Assembly (NCBI GenBank): GCA_025774645.1 | Contig: JALGVN010000001.1 | Span: 1-32,535, forward strand | Reading direction: 5' to 3' | Length of the DNA stretch: 32,535 nt | Origin: a bacterium | GTDB lineage: Bacteria > Joyebacterota > Joyebacteria > Joyebacterales > Joyebacteraceae | In this document: positions 31,701-32,535 of the stretch, one piece after another | Numbering within the stretch: the first letter of the stretch is position 1 | Layout: each line of letters opens with the position of its first letter | Translations under genes and position numbers: made by a program | Notes under the pieces: generated by a model | Database searches by the model: none | Seen by the model: the letters and a program-made list of their open reading frames with translations, nothing else | Told to the model about the DNA's origin: nothing

Positions 31701-32535
31701 TCAGGAACGTGGTTTCGACTGGACGACCGCAACGGCCGTGGCAGAGATCGCGAGGCCCTCGCCTTCCGGTCCGGTTCCCTCGGTCGTCGTGGCCTTGACC
31801 GAGACGGCGTCTTCGTCGATTCCGAGGACATCGGCGAGAGCCTGTCTCATGTCCGGCACGTGGGGCGTGAGTCTCGGGAACTCGGCGACGATCGTGACGT
31901 CGATGTTCGTGGCGGCGTAGCCCATCCCGGCGACGATCGCGACGACTCGTTCGAGGAGAGCGAGACTCGAGACGTCCTTGTACTCCGAATCTCCCGGCGG
32001 GAAGTGCCGGCCGATGTCGCCCGCGGCGACGGCACCGAGGAGCGCGTCCATGACCGCGTGCGTCGCGACGTCGGCGTCCGACCACCCGTCGAGCCCCTTC
32101 TCGAACGGGATCTCGACTCCCGCGAGCACGAGCCTCCGCCCTTCGACCAGGCGGTGGGTGTCATTCCCCGTTCCCACGCGCGCTCCCGCCGGAAGACCCA
32201 GCTCGCGGCCGGCGCGGGCGGCGGCGATCTCGAGATCGAGCGGCGTCGTGACCTTGACGTTGCCCGCGTCGCCCTCGACCACCGCCACGCGCTGCCCGAC
32301 CATCTCGACGGCCTGGGCATCGTCGGTCACGACGGCGTCTCCGAGCGCGCGGTACGCCTCGTCGAGGACCGTCCGCCTGAACCCCTGCGGCGTCTGGGCG
32401 AGACCGAGGACCGCGCGGTCGAGAGTCGCCACGACGTCCGCTCCCTCGATCCTCTTCACTGTGTCGGGAACCGGCGCGACCGGAACCGCCGCGCCGCACG
32501 CCGCGACCGCGTCGACCACCCGTGCGACGAGCTCG
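31701..32535 (-). CDS. ispDF: Bifunctional IspD-IspF (MEP pathway), 5' end beyond window
   Basis: Only the C-terminal 277 residues or so are visible; the frame stays open to the right edge. The first part matches the end of IspD (VPDTVKRI, LAQTPQGFR, VTDDAQAVEM, VKVTTPLDLEIA), which makes CDP-methylerythritol. The rest is a complete IspF, which cyclises the phosphorylated intermediate: GTGNDTHRLV gives the Asp and His metal ligands, SDADVATHAVMDALLGA gives the later His, and KATTTEG is near the end. In IspF the segment is usually GHSDADV; here it is GWSDADV. Roughly 110-130 N-terminal residues of IspD lie outside. The pathway supplies isoprenoids, including the undecaprenyl carrier used by the exopolysaccharide genes. 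Confidence 0.92.
   Translation of the reverse strand, partial: ELVARVVDAVAACGAAVPVAPVPDTVKRIEGADVVATLDRAVLGLAQTPQGFRRTVLDEAYRALGDAVVTDDAQAVEMVGQRVAVVEGDAGNVKVTTPLDLEIAAARAGRELGLPAGARVGTGNDTHRLVEGRRLVLAGVEIPFEKGLDGWSDADVATHAVMDALLGAVAAGDIGRHFPPGDSEYKDVSSLALLERVVAIVAGMGYAATNIDVTIVAEFPRLTPHVPDMRQALADVLGIDEDAVSVKATTTEGTGPEGEGLAISATAVAVVQSKPRS

Noticed and set aside
30293-31798. 501-residue plus-strand open frame
   Set aside because: Opposite the HExxH lipoprotein, which has a signal, lipobox and ribosome site; the plus frame has none.
1-32535. tRNA, rRNA, CRISPR arrays, insertion sequences or prophage genes
   Set aside because: I looked for tRNA-like arms, regularly spaced repeats, transposase motifs and terminal inverted repeats and saw none; genes are tightly packed on one strand.

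Overview
The window is a GC-rich stretch, about two thirds G+C by eye, in which every gene I can support lies on the minus strand. It reads from a housekeeping segment at the right edge into one very long exopolysaccharide operon that runs off the left edge. Capsule-type outer-membrane export, lipoproteins and an exosortase indicate a Gram-negative (diderm) bacterium. The mixture of gene types and the GC content suit an uncultured high-GC lineage (for example Gemmatimonadota or Eisenbacteria-like). That placement is a guess, because no rRNA or marker tree is available here.

Right part (about 24.08-32.5 kb, transcribed leftward): the 3' part of a bifunctional IspD-IspF isoprenoid enzyme; a lipoprotein with an HExxH zinc-protease motif; a probable 50-residue small protein; a DUF2284-type cysteine-rich protein; a STAS/SpoIIAA-like protein; a class I methyltransferase; a MEMO-family protein; a short rhomboid that lacks the segment between its catalytic Ser and His; glutamyl-tRNA synthetase; and D-Ala-D-Ala ligase.

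Junction (23698-24082): a 385-bp non-coding leader. Ten bases after the ligase stop there is a close match to a sigma-54 (-24/-12) promoter. It is followed by a strong hairpin at the expected transcription start, a second small palindrome, a 6+4+6 inverted repeat, an 11-bp direct repeat and a nested stem-loop just before the first operon gene. Sigma-54 control is known for some exosortase-linked exopolysaccharide loci, so this is probably the operon's switch.

Left part (1-23.7 kb): the operon runs, in order, Wza-type export protein; Wzz/BY-kinase; UDP-GlcNAc 2-epimerase; a three-gene cassette of DPM-like GT2, SMR-type small transporter and GT39; a Wzy/WaaL-type polymerase or ligase; a secreted heparinase-like lyase; GT4; PaaK/CapK-like protein; a GT4-GT4 fusion; polysaccharide deacetylase; GT4; a GT4 fused to a polyprenyl-phosphate sugar-phosphate transferase; exosortase; EpsI; a multipass membrane protein; and a TPR lipoprotein cut by the left edge. 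Many neighbours overlap as ATGA, TTGA or GTGA, which implies translational coupling.

Together these genes can start a repeat unit on a lipid carrier, extend it with several retaining glycosyltransferases, add a side sugar outside the membrane, polymerise, trim, deacetylate and export it. An exosortase/EpsI pair is coupled to the end. No Wzx flippase and no protein with a recognisable PEP-CTERM-like sorting tail are present in the window, so those parts would have to be encoded elsewhere.
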